13,473 nt of DNA from Azoarcus sp. (GCA_031259795.1 JAIRLA010000257.1:1-13473); one strand, 5' to 3'. Counted from the stretch's first letter, positions 1 through 6,883 are shown. Made by a program: numbers and translations. Notes: generated from the sequence alone by a model not told the origin.

Positions 1-168
1 GTCAACACCGGCCTCGTCTACCTGCGTTTCCTGAAAATGCGCGGCATCCTGGACGCCGCCGCCTGGGCGCGCGAAGTCGCCATGGTGCGCGACGCCCTGG
101 GCAAAATCGACGCCCCCCACTGGCGCGAATTCCTCGCCGCCTGGCAGGCGAACCCCCCGGGCGAATGA
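1..168 (+). CDS. C-terminal fragment of an unrecognised protein
   Basis: An open frame enters from the left edge in frame 1 and ends at TGA 166-168, leaving 55 residues. Its strong GC bias at third positions (mostly C/G) is typical of the native genes here, so I take it as the real end of a gene. The fragment reads as helical and amphipathic (residues such as LRFLKMRGIL and WREFLAAW) and closes with a short Pro-rich tail. No diagnostic motif is visible and I do not recognise the family. It is convergent with xth, separated by the repeat array. The function cannot be called from 55 residues. Confidence 0.6.
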   Translation, partial: VNTGLVYLRFLKMRGILDAAAWAREVAMVRDALGKIDAPHWREFLAAWQANPPGE

Positions 169-212
169 ACTGGCGAACAGCATTCTTTTGGGGGCGGGGG
201 AAGAAGGAAGTT

Positions 213-800
213 TCGCCGGTTGGAAGGAACTGGATTTGCCGCGTCGATTCGCCCCTCGCAATGACGAGTTCTCCCAATGGATTCCCCTCGCCCCCCGCAG
301 GGGGGAGAGGGTGGCCGAAGGCCGGGAGAGGGGAGCGCCAACCATCCGGCGCGAAGCGCCGCTGATTTCCTGGCGGTGGAGAGTGGACGGGCGTTTCGTT
401 TCTCTTTCCCTTTTATCCAGCGGCGCTCTCGCGCCGGATGGTTGGAAGCCCTCTCCCGGTCTTCGGGCACCCTCTCGCCCGCCAAGCGAGGGAGGGGAGT
501 TCATCGGAAGAATTCGTCATTGCGAAAGCCTCCTCATGCGAAAGCCTCCCCTTCGTCATTGCGAGGGCCGCAGGCCCGCGGCAATCCAGTTCGTTTCATT
601 CGGCGCGCAGCGCCGCTGGATAAAAAGGGGGAAGAAAGAGCGGGACGCCTGTCCACTCTCCGCCGCCAAGAAAACAGCGTCGATACTCTCCGCATGGAAC
701 GAACTGGATTGTCACGTCGATGCGCTCCTCGCAATGACGAGGTGGGGGGCTCTCGCAATGACGAGGCGGGAGGAGCGCAGTGTCGTGGCAATCCATACGG
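213..800. repeat. nested array of long inverted repeats (dispersed palindromic element)
   Basis: No gene is supported here; several open frames run through but none looks like a protein family. Three units carry a motif of the form ACTGGATT...CTCGCAATGACGAG: unit 1 at 228-268, unit 2 in the opposite orientation at 513-593, and unit 3 at 701-796. Unit 3 is itself a palindrome (706-730 pairs with 771-795). Between units 1 and 2 lies a long inverted repeat: 259-363 pairs with about 418-515, including the halves around CCAACCATCCGGCGCG. The spacer, about 362-436, recurs in inverted orientation at about 603-683 (shared features: GGAGAGTGGAC and TTTTATCCAGCGGCGCT). Similar TCATTGCGAG/GCAATCCA palindromes are dispersed in many bacterial genomes, which I recall as a general pattern. 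The composite nesting is seen directly. Confidence 0.8.
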
Positions 801-813
801 CGGTTTAAGGCAG

Positions 814-829
814 GCCTATTGGAATAGGC
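814..829 (-). terminator. perfect hairpin just downstream of xth
   Basis: GCCTATT (814-820) and AATAGGC (823-829) form a perfect 7-bp inverted repeat six bases past the xth stop codon. There is no clear U-tract on the xth side, so it may be a weak or Rho-assisted terminator or a 3'-end stabiliser. Confidence 0.35.
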
Positions 830-835
830 TCTTAA

Positions 836-1597
836 TCAGATATCCAGTTCGAGCACGACCGGCGCGTGGTCCGATGGACGCTCCAGTTTGCGCGGCGCGG
901 GGTCGACCGTGCAGGCGCGGCAAGCCGCCCGCAACACTTCCGAGACCAGGATATGGTCGATGCGCATGCCGAAGTTGCGCCGGAATGCCCCCATCCGGTA
1001 ATCCCACCACGAATAGCTGCCTTCGGGTTGTCCGAAAAGGCGAAAGGCGTCGATCAGCCCGAGGTCGAGAAGCGCCTGGAACGCGGCGCGCTCCGGCGGC
1101 GAGACGAGGATTTCGTCTTTCCAGTCGGGATGCGCGTCTTCCGGCGCCGGCGCGATGTTGAAGTCGCCAGCGAGGGCGAGTTCCGGATAGTCGCGCATCG
1201 CGCCGCCAAGCCAGCCGGTGAGGGCGTCGAGCCAGGCGAGTTTGTAGCGGTATTTGTCCGAGCCTGTCGCCTGGCCATTGGGAAAGTAGGCGCACACGAT
1301 CCGCACGCCTTCGATGGTCGCGGCAATGAGACGCTTCTGCTCGTCCGCGAAGCCGGGAATGCCGCGCGTCACCTCGTCCGGCGCCGTCGTGCAGAGAATG
1401 GCGACGCCATTGTAGGTTTTTTGTCCGTCGATCACCGCGTGATAACCGGCGGCCCGGATTTCGGCTTCCGGAAACGCTTTGTCCTCCAGTTTCAATTCTT
1501 GCAGGCAAAGCACGTCGGGACGATTGGCATCGAGCCAGGCGAGCACGTGGGGCAGGCGGACTTTCAGGGAGTTGATGTTCCAGGTGGCCAGTTTCAT
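836..1597 (-). CDS. xth: exodeoxyribonuclease III (AP endonuclease)
   Basis: The 253-aa product is a full-length ExoIII/EEP-superfamily nuclease, which removes 3'-blocked nucleotides and cleaves abasic sites in base-excision repair in the cytoplasm. Visible family motifs are [15 protein letters not shown] at the N-terminus (Asn7), LQELKLED (metal-binding Glu34), [17 protein letters not shown] (the Asp/Asn pair), [16 protein letters not shown] and the terminal SDHAPVV with the catalytic His. The frame extends upstream, but the family almost always begins MKLATWN, so I chose the ATG at 1595-1597. A second ATG three codons upstream (1604-1606) is possible. No strong Shine-Dalgarno is visible. 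The gene stands alone, convergent with the left-edge gene, with a hairpin after its stop. Confidence 0.96.
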   Translation of the reverse strand: MKLATWNINSLKVRLPHVLAWLDANRPDVLCLQELKLEDKAFPEAEIRAAGYHAVIDGQKTYNGVAILCTTAPDEVTRGIPGFADEQKRLIAATIEGVRIVCAYFPNGQATGSDKYRYKLAWLDALTGWLGGAMRDYPELALAGDFNIAPAPEDAHPDWKDEILVSPPERAAFQALLDLGLIDAFRLFGQPEGSYSWWDYRMGAFRRNFGMRIDHILVSEVLRAACRACTVDPAPRKLERPSDHAPVVLELDI

Positions 1598-1711
1598 GAT
1601 TTTCATGATTTGTGGGCGATCGGTGGGTATCGAGTGAATCCGCCGCCGGGACGCCTGTTGCAAGTCATCATCCACTTGCTGTTTTGCCGGAGATAATGCC
1701 ACGAAACGCAG

Positions 1712-1743
1712 TCATTTTGATAGAATGAATTTTAACAAAATGA
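1712..1743. promoter_or_regulatory. AT-rich 8-bp inverted repeat (possible operator or hairpin)
   Basis: TCATTTTG (1712-1719) and CAAAATGA (1736-1743) are perfect inverted halves separated by 16 AT-rich bases, in an otherwise GC-rich surrounding. The site lies about 115 bp upstream of the xth start and overlaps the start of the small Cys-rich ORF. It could be a regulator site or a stem. No protein can be named. Confidence 0.3.
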
Positions 1744-1838
1744 AACTCGCCGTTTGCGGTCATGGTGTCCAGGGTTGGACCAATTGCACATTGTGTGCCG
1801 ATGACGACAATTGCGGCTGGCGGCGCTGCCCGGTTTGA
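1740..1838 (+). CDS. possible small cysteine-rich peptide (32 aa)
   Basis: An ATG at 1740-1742 opens a 32-codon frame ending at TGA 1836-1838. The peptide starts MKLAVCGHG and holds five Cys (residues 6, 16, 19, 25, 30), including a CTLC pair and a DDDNCGW stretch. The Cys spacing would suit a small metal-binding or disulfide-bonded peptide. Against it: no Shine-Dalgarno is visible upstream, no family is recognised, and an open frame this short can occur by chance. It lies in the 550-bp gene-poor stretch upstream of the glycan cassette. It could also be the start of a decayed longer gene. Confidence 0.22.
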   Translation: MKLAVCGHGVQGWTNCTLCADDDNCGWRRCPV

Positions 1839-1953
1839 CACGCTCCCCGAAACCGAATCTTTGGATACCCATATGTCTGCCTCTTCTTCCCCCGTTCTTC
1901 CACTCACAAGGCTGGAGTCTTGGCCGAGGCATTGCCTTGCATCCGCCGCTTCC

Positions 1954-1982
1954 TTGACAAAATCGTCGGTATCGGATACAAT
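1954..1982 (+). promoter_or_regulatory. strong sigma70 promoter upstream of the glycan cassette
   Basis: A perfect -35 (TTGACA, 1954-1959), a 17-bp spacer and a TACAAT -10 (1977-1982) make this the best sigma70 promoter in the window. The predicted start near 1989 gives a leader of about 160 nt before the first cassette gene at 2152. It points into the three-gene cassette and is its most likely promoter. Confidence 0.75.
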
Positions 1983-1984
1983 AA

Positions 1985-2116
1985 AGAGCCGCTGAAGAGC
2001 CTCGCTCGGGTCGCGCGGAGCGGCAGGGCAGCGGATTTGCGCGGGACGTGCGCATTACCGGCACCGAGACCATGGATATGATGATGCTCGGTCGCCAAGT
2101 CTGGAACCCTCACTGA
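1985..2116 (+). other. orphan C-terminus-like reading frame in the leader
   Basis: After an in-frame TAA at 1982-1984, a 43-codon frame runs to TGA 2114-2116. Its second half (DVRITGTETMDMMMLGRQ, then VWNPH) reads like the end of a real protein, while the first half is Arg/Gly-rich filler. It may be the remnant 3' end of a gene displaced when the cassette arrived, or it may be chance. No start codon with a ribosome site is seen and I cannot name a family. Confidence 0.2.
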
Positions 2117-2151
2117 TTACAGAATCGGGACAATGATCGAGAGCAAATAGA

Positions 2152-3111
2152 ATGCGCGTTCATCTCACCTACGATGTTGAAATATGGTGCAATGGCTGGA
2201 AAGGGCTGCGGGAAAAATTTCCCGATGCTTTCCAGCGTTATGTATATGGTCCTCCTGAAGCGAAAGAAAACGGTGCATTGCCGCTCAATCTCAAGATTTT
2301 GCAAGACAATGGCCTGAAAGCGATTTTTTTCGTCGAGCCGCTTTTTTCCTTTTATTTTGGACTACCACCATTGCAAGAGATTGTTGGACTCATTTTAGAA
2401 GCTGGACAGGATGTACAATTGCACCTTCACCCGGAATGGCTTGATGAACTGCCCGAACCACTGTTGCCCTCTCATCCAAAGCTACAACATTTTTATAACC
2501 TGCCTCTTGCGGAGCAAGTACTGCTACTCGAACTGGCCGCGAGTCGCCTTGTCGAGGCTGGAGCGCGCAAACCCACCGCTTTTCGTGCAGGAAATTACGC
2601 TATCGATATCAGCACACTAAAAGCTTTGTCAATCAATGGTTTTACTGTGGACAGCAGCGTTAATCCTTCCTACCCTTTTGATTACCCAGCCAATCCTTCA
2701 TCAAGGCTTTATTATTGTTCCCGCATTGAAAATATCGCGGAGTTCCCTGTTACACAATTTCGGGACAACTTTGGAAAACTACGACATTTGCAGATTAACG
2801 CGTGTTCGAGTCAAGAAATGATTCAAGTCCTGAAACGCTGTCATGAGCGTGGTTTGCCTGCGGCGACCCTTGTCTCGCATAATTTCGAGTTATTGACGGC
2901 AAACAAAGCAAAAATTGATATCATTGTGCGGAGCAGGTTTGAGAGGCTATGCCAATGGCTTGGAAAGAACGCCGAACAATTTGAATGCGCGCCATTCGAC
3001 CCGAACGGACTGCCTGACAGTCCTCCTGTTTGGGAGGTTCCCAGAGTCTCTCCGATATCCACAGCAATTCGCTACATAGAGCAATTTACCCGAAGAATTC
3101 TGTACAATTAA
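2152..3111 (+). CDS. NodB/WalW-like polysaccharide deacetylase
   Basis: The 319-aa protein looks like a carbohydrate esterase family 4-type deacetylase of the WalW-like branch, which removes N- or O-acetyl groups from glycans. Motifs in order are LTYDVEIW (residues 5-12, candidate catalytic Asp8), VQLHLHPEW (88-96, metal-binding His91/His93), FRAGNY (144-149, Arg145), DSSVNPSYPFDYP (about 167-179) and LVSHNFELL (about 240, late-motif His). The canonical TFDD and HxxxH motifs are altered to TYDVE and HLH, so it is a divergent member. No signal peptide is visible, so it probably acts on a cytoplasmic lipid-linked or nucleotide-linked precursor. It is first in a three-gene operon, one base from the next gene, and is clearly AT-richer than xth or hda. 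The start has an upstream GAGAG. Exact substrate is unknown. Confidence 0.8.
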   Translation: MRVHLTYDVEIWCNGWKGLREKFPDAFQRYVYGPPEAKENGALPLNLKILQDNGLKAIFFVEPLFSFYFGLPPLQEIVGLILEAGQDVQLHLHPEWLDELPEPLLPSHPKLQHFYNLPLAEQVLLLELAASRLVEAGARKPTAFRAGNYAIDISTLKALSINGFTVDSSVNPSYPFDYPANPSSRLYYCSRIENIAEFPVTQFRDNFGKLRHLQINACSSQEMIQVLKRCHERGLPAATLVSHNFELLTANKAKIDIIVRSRFERLCQWLGKNAEQFECAPFDPNGLPDSPPVWEVPRVSPISTAIRYIEQFTRRILYN

Positions 3112-3112
3112 A

Positions 3113-4018
3113 ATGTCTTCTGGAATTGTCCATATCAAGTTTGTCATCGGATCGCGGCAACTTTTCACCGTGCAGCGACCGTTGATAACTGTCTCTTTCA
3201 CGTTGGATCATCTACTGGCTCAGGAACTGTTGGCTTTTCCTGAAGAAGGCGAGGCACAGGGATATCGCGTCCTGTCTGCGCCATTGGCTCGGTATCGCGA
3301 AGTTCTTTCATGCTATTCCGACCATATAACAGGAGGACGCCAATTTTATCGCCGCTTTTTCATCGACATGAGCTGTGGATTCAATGTTTATATGGATCAT
3401 TTCTCAGCTAAAACTCGTTCCGTCTTGCGCCGCAAACGACGCAAGTTGTCTGAATATGGGAAGGTGGAGGTTTTGGAATACCGTACCCCAGTAGAATTGG
3501 AAAAATTTATTGAATACGCTATACCACTTTCACGTAAGACTTATCAGGCGCGCCTATTGAATTCCGGCTTACCCGAAGGACAAGAAGCACATGCTTATAT
3601 GATGAATTTAGCGAAAGAGGACAGGGTACGCGCCTTTCTTTTATTCATCGCGGGCGAACCAGTCAGTTATCTCTATTTGCCTATCGAAAATGAGATTCTC
3701 TACTATGCTTATCTTGGTTATGATCCTGCGCTAGCTCATTTGTCTCCGGGTACAATGTTACAAATAGAAGCGTTAGAGCGGCTTTTTTATGAAAATCGTT
3801 ATCGCTATTTTGATTTCACTGAAGGCGAAGGTGCACATAAAGCTTTATTTGGGACTGGTAGCGTGGAAGCTTGCAGTTTTTTCTTGCTTAAGCCTAATTT
3901 TCGCAACAGAATCTTGATGAGGAGCTTGACCGCATTCGACGAAACTATTAGCGTAATCCACTGGCTAGCAGAAAAAAGCAATATCTATGCTCGATTGCGT
4001 AAGTTGCTAAGGAAATAG
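3113..4018 (+). CDS. FemAB/BioF2-like GNAT acyltransferase
   Basis: The 301-aa protein belongs to the GNAT fold group typified by FemAB and BioF2-like (Acetyltransf_6) proteins, often found in polysaccharide or cell-wall loci. Supporting features are a basic RRKRRKLSEYG segment (about residues 105-115) followed by a GNAT half with GEPVSYLYLPIENEILYYAY, LSPGTMLQIEALERL and the characteristic YFDFTEGEGAHKALFG near residue 240. The first 95 residues are poorly characterised and may form the partner half of the double-GNAT fold. It starts one base after the deacetylase stop, which suggests translational coupling. Composition is AT-rich like its neighbours. The likely role is adding an acyl or aminoacyl group to an amino sugar; substrate and donor are not visible from sequence. 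Confidence 0.75.
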   Translation: MSSGIVHIKFVIGSRQLFTVQRPLITVSFTLDHLLAQELLAFPEEGEAQGYRVLSAPLARYREVLSCYSDHITGGRQFYRRFFIDMSCGFNVYMDHFSAKTRSVLRRKRRKLSEYGKVEVLEYRTPVELEKFIEYAIPLSRKTYQARLLNSGLPEGQEAHAYMMNLAKEDRVRAFLLFIAGEPVSYLYLPIENEILYYAYLGYDPALAHLSPGTMLQIEALERLFYENRYRYFDFTEGEGAHKALFGTGSVEACSFFLLKPNFRNRILMRSLTAFDETISVIHWLAEKSNIYARLRKLLRK

Positions 4019-4024
4019 AACAAA

Positions 4025-4603
4025 ATGACAATAAAGAATTTTTTGCGGCGTGCCGCGTTGAGTATATTCGATGAGTATCGGCTCAATTGGATCGTAGCCT
4101 CCCGAACTAGTAAGAAAGGCGAAATGCCCAATCCCCTACCTGACGATGTACGTCCAGAGACTCATGCCGATTGGCAACAGTTATTGGCTAGTCTAACCGC
4201 AAAAATGCGCAATACAGTTAATTTCAGCAGAGCTGGCATGGATGGATTTGTCCTCGAAGCGGATGGGCGCCTTGCTTGCGTCGCTCATGTCGCAGATCGC
4301 ACCAACTACAATCGCGATGGAACATGGCCTTTGCATGCGGACGAAGTGGCGGTAATGGATATTGCAACCGAGGAAACCATGCGCGGGCATGGTTTGGGTG
4401 CGTACATGCTTTCCGTCATTACAGATTATTATCTCGGTTTGGGTAAATGCCGAGTAATCGGTTTCATTTGGTGGACAAACTCACCATCCTTGCGTGCTTT
4501 TACCAAGGCAGGTTGGCGACGGATCGGCTTTTCCATTGAATGGTCCAACGGGAAAAAGTGGAGAAGTATAAAGATCCCGCTACCAATCGTTGGCATCTTT
4601 TAG
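4025..4603 (+). CDS. GNAT-family N-acetyltransferase
   Basis: The 192-aa protein has a single GNAT domain in its second half. VAVMDIATEETMRGHGLGAY carries the acetyl-CoA-binding RGHGLGA loop (Q/RxxGxG/A type). It is followed by the helix LSVITDYYLGLG, then NSPSLRAFTKAGWRRIGF, the usual GNAT C-terminal strand–helix–strand. The N-terminal 35 residues are basic and amphipathic and could touch the membrane. AAGGAAA inside the end of the previous gene (about 4008-4014) is a plausible ribosome site. The TAG stop (4601-4603) falls at the terminus of an IS remnant, so the natural C-terminus may have been trimmed and the stop supplied by the IS. The core domain appears complete. It is the third gene of the AT-rich cassette; substrate unknown. 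Confidence 0.75.
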   Translation: MTIKNFLRRAALSIFDEYRLNWIVASRTSKKGEMPNPLPDDVRPETHADWQQLLASLTAKMRNTVNFSRAGMDGFVLEADGRLACVAHVADRTNYNRDGTWPLHADEVAVMDIATEETMRGHGLGAYMLSVITDYYLGLGKCRVIGFIWWTNSPSLRAFTKAGWRRIGFSIEWSNGKKWRSIKIPLPIVGIF

Positions 4604-4968
4604 ATAGTGTTGCCACAATAAAAGAAGCCACATTTTTGGTATAGCGGGTCGCAATGCTCCGCCAGCGCTCCAAATGCAGGAAAGCAGCATTCTTCACCAG
4701 ACGCCGATATCGGTAGAGCGCCTTGTCATAGGCGCGTTGTACTTTCCGGTTCCTCTTCGGCGGAATCGCCACCTCTACCCCCGCCTCTTGCGCCTTCCCG
4801 ACAATCGCGTTCGTATCGTAGCTACGATTCGTCAACAGGTATTATGCTTCGATGCCTTCGATCAGTTCGGGCGCCTTGGTGCAATCCGCTGCGGGCCTCT
4901 CCATGACAAGCGCTCTGACCGGCATACCGTACCGCATCAACGGCCAGATGCCGTCTTGCTGTTGAGAC
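4602..4968 (-). mobile_element. IS5-family element remnant, right half only
   Basis: This stretch, read on the minus strand, aligns by eye with the right part of the element at 8813-9590: shared blocks include the GATTGCACCAAGGCGCCCGA region and the terminus (TAGATAGTGTTGCCACAAT here, TAGACAGTGTCGTCACAAT in the other copy). The left half is missing, and about 45 bp near the right end are deleted relative to the other copy. It sits exactly between the stop codons of the GNAT gene and hda. Confidence 0.85.
4624..4968 (-). pseudogene. degenerate C-terminal part of an IS5-family transposase
   Basis: The minus strand reads SYDTNAIVGKAQEAG, then RNRKVQRAYDKALYRYRRLV, then a degraded tail. These match the transposase at 8817-9577 (AYDTNAIVGKAQKAG, RNRKVQRAYDKALYRYRHLV). 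The catalytic Glu of the DDE triad in HLVENAF is replaced (RLVKNAAF) with an extra Ala codon inserted. The VDAHG region upstream carries a one-base insertion relative to the canonical reading. The N-terminal half, including the first catalytic Asp, is gone, so it cannot be active. Confidence 0.85.
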
Positions 4969-5661
4969 TCACAGACGCAAGCCTTGCTGGATGAGCTGGC
5001 GCAGCAAGGGCAGGGTGATGGGCCGTTTGTGTTCGAGCGAGGCGGTGTCGAGCGCGCCAAGGGCCGCCGCCATGCTCGGCAGGTCGCGGCGGCCATGATT
5101 GAGCATGAATCCCACCACGTCGTCGGCCAGCCGCAGGCCGCGCCGCGCCGCGAGCGAGTGCAGGATGGCGGTTCTTGCCGCGTCGTCGAGGGGGCGGACT
5201 TCAAAGATCAGGCTTTGGCCGATGCGGGTGCGCAAATCCTCGCGCAGCGCCGGGCCGAGTTCCCGCGGCGCGGCGGGGCCGGCGAGCAGCAGCGATTGGC
5301 CGTTGCCGCGCGCGCGGTTGAAGGCGTTGAAAAGCGCGATCTGAGCGGGGGGGGAAAGCCGCTCGATGTCGTCGATCGCCAGCAGCGCGTTGTCGTCCGC
5401 GGGCAGATTGTCGGCGACTTCGGCGGCGGCGATGGCGAACGCCGGACGGCCATGCTCGCGGGCGCGGGCGGCGGTGGCCTGGAGCAGATGGCTGCGCCCG
5501 CTGCCGGATGCGCCCCACAGATAGAAGTGCGCCCCCGGCAGGGGGGCGCGGCCCGCGGCGAAAAGCGCGATGTCCGCCAGCAGTTCGATGTTGTCGCCGG
5601 GGACGAAATTCTCCAGTGTCGGCGGACGATCCGGCCCCAGGTCGAGGAGAAGCTGTTTCAT
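4969..5661 (-). CDS. hda: Hda, DnaA regulatory inactivator homologue
   Basis: The 230-aa protein is a short AAA+ ATPase resembling DnaA domain III without the DNA-binding domain, as in Hda. With the DNA-loaded sliding clamp, Hda stimulates ATP hydrolysis by DnaA and blocks re-initiation. Visible motifs are MKQLLLDLG (N-terminal clamp-binding-like QLLLDL), FYLWGASGSGRSHLLQA (Walker A with Arg where DnaA has Lys, common in Hda), LLAIDDIERL (Walker B) and REDLRTRIGQSLIFEVRPL (sensor/Arg-finger region). It overlaps the upstream permease by ATGA, as in many betaproteobacteria. Its TGA stop lies at the junction with the IS remnant, so the last residues could have been reshaped by the insertion. The genes that commonly follow hda in betaproteobacteria are absent. 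Confidence 0.93.
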   Translation of the reverse strand: MKQLLLDLGPDRPPTLENFVPGDNIELLADIALFAAGRAPLPGAHFYLWGASGSGRSHLLQATAARAREHGRPAFAIAAAEVADNLPADDNALLAIDDIERLSPPAQIALFNAFNRARGNGQSLLLAGPAAPRELGPALREDLRTRIGQSLIFEVRPLDDAARTAILHSLAARRGLRLADDVVGFMLNHGRRDLPSMAAALGALDTASLEHKRPITLPLLRQLIQQGLRL

Positions 5662-6785
5662 GGTTGTTCTTCGCCGTCGCGCCCGGCGGCGGGGGGGGCG
5701 GGGCGCGCCGCCTCATCCGCGCCGCCGAGGTAGACGGGGCTGGCGAACCACGCCGAGGCGATTTCGCGGATGCCGACGAGCAGCGCCGCGCTGGCCGGCA
5801 GGGCGACGAGTACGCCGACGAAGCCGAAGATCTGGCCGAAAGCCATCAAGGCGAAAATCACCGCCAGCGGATGCAGGCCGATGCGCTCGCCGACAAGATA
5901 AGGGGTGAGGGCGAAACTTTCGAGCAATTGTCCGAGGCCATAGACCACGGCGACGCCGATCAATGGCTCCCAGCCGCCGCCCTGCAACAGCGCGGTGAGC
6001 ACGGCGAGCGTCAGTCCGCCCAGGAAACCGGCATAGGGAATGAAAATCAGCAGTCCCGTCAGGACGCCGACCGGCAGCGCGAAATGGATGCCGGCCAGCC
6101 ACAGCCCCAGGCTGTAATACGCCGCCAGCAGCAGCATCACCGAGACTTGTCCGCGGCAGAACTGCGCCAGTACGCGGTCGATTTCGCCGACGAGGCGCAA
6201 GGTGCGCGGCAGCCATGGGCGCGGCAACGCATGCGTCAGTCCGGCGATGAGGCGCGGCCATTCTTGCAGCAGATAGAAGGTCACGATCGGAATCAGGAGC
6301 AGGTTGACGAGCGCTCCGGCGATCGCCATGCCGCTCTGGCCGACGTGCGCGAGCAGCGCCGGGAGCAAATCCTGTGCGCTGTCCTGGAATTGCCTGAACC
6401 ATGCGCTGATCTGGCTGGCGTCGAGGCGCAATTCCATATCGAAACGTTCGGCCAGGAAAGGGCTGGCGCGCTGGTTGAAAAGGTCGATCAATTCCGGCAG
6501 GCGCTGCGCCAGCATCAGCGCTTCGCGGTAGAGCACCGGCAGGAGGATGAGCGCGAGCGCGACGAGCGCGAAGCCCAGCGCGGCGATCACCAGCATGACC
6601 GCCGCCGGGCGCGGCAGGCGGCGGCGCGTCAGGGCATTGACCGCCGGATCGCACAGATAAGCGAACACGGCGGCGACCGCGAAAGGCGTGAGAATGGGGG
6701 AAAGCAGCCAGAGCAATCCGGCCAGCGCGAGAGCGAAAGCGGCCCAGACGGCGGTGCGCGGGCGGGGAAGGCGGGAGACAGACAT
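5658..6785 (-). CDS. AI-2E family (PerM-like) transporter
   Basis: The 375-aa inner-membrane protein has the AI-2E/PerM layout. There are two N-terminal hydrophobic segments (about residues 13-45) and a third (about 60-85), then a soluble central region (about 90-150). A block of five or so membrane helices follows from about 155 to 345, containing LLIPIVTFYLLQEW, FIPYAGFLGGLTLAVL and LTPYLVGERIGLHPLAVIFALMAFGQIFGF, the hallmark of the family. The C-terminal tail is Pro/Gly/Glu-rich. Family members exchange small solutes or ions, and few have a proven substrate; the quorum-signal export role does not apply to all. It overlaps hda by four bases and is divergent from purM, a conserved betaproteobacterial arrangement. 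No clear Shine-Dalgarno precedes the ATG. Confidence 0.92.
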   Translation of the reverse strand: MSVSRLPRPRTAVWAAFALALAGLLWLLSPILTPFAVAAVFAYLCDPAVNALTRRRLPRPAAVMLVIAALGFALVALALILLPVLYREALMLAQRLPELIDLFNQRASPFLAERFDMELRLDASQISAWFRQFQDSAQDLLPALLAHVGQSGMAIAGALVNLLLIPIVTFYLLQEWPRLIAGLTHALPRPWLPRTLRLVGEIDRVLAQFCRGQVSVMLLLAAYYSLGLWLAGIHFALPVGVLTGLLIFIPYAGFLGGLTLAVLTALLQGGGWEPLIGVAVVYGLGQLLESFALTPYLVGERIGLHPLAVIFALMAFGQIFGFVGVLVALPASAALLVGIREIASAWFASPVYLGGADEAARPAPPAAGRDGEEQP

Positions 6786-6844
6786 TTCGAGTAGAATCGC
6801 CGATTTACGCGGGGCAGCGCGGATCGCGCCCGCAAAAGTCCCTC

Positions 6845-6873
6845 AATGTAGCCAGTTGACGGCGCGGCCTCAA
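6845..6873 (-). promoter_or_regulatory. predicted sigma70 promoter of the permease–hda operon
   Basis: Read on the minus strand, TTGAGG (6868-6873) and TACATT (6845-6850) are separated by 17 bp. The predicted start is about 50 bp upstream of the permease ATG. Its -35 lies inside the spacer of the purM promoter. Confidence 0.55.
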
Positions 6874-6883
6874 GCGCTATCTT
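6856..6883 (+). promoter_or_regulatory. predicted sigma70 promoter of purM
   Basis: TTGACG (6856-6861), a 16-bp spacer and TATCTT (6878-6883) point toward purM, with a start near 6890 and a leader of about 20 nt. The -35 lies inside the spacer of the opposing permease promoter. Confidence 0.6.

Noticed and set aside
213..800. CRISPR array in the repeat region
   Set aside because: The repeats are long, alternate in orientation and are not evenly spaced by unique spacers; they are nested palindromes.
188..1161. Several 200-290-codon frames across 188-1161
   Set aside because: They lie in inverted repeats and then antisense to xth. Their translations are repeat-derived Arg/Pro/Ser-rich sequence without a ribosome site or motif.
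5508..6794. 428-codon frame antisense to the permease and hda
   Set aside because: The translation is low-complexity Arg/Gln/Asp/Glu-rich, typical of the reverse complement of a GC-rich membrane-protein gene.
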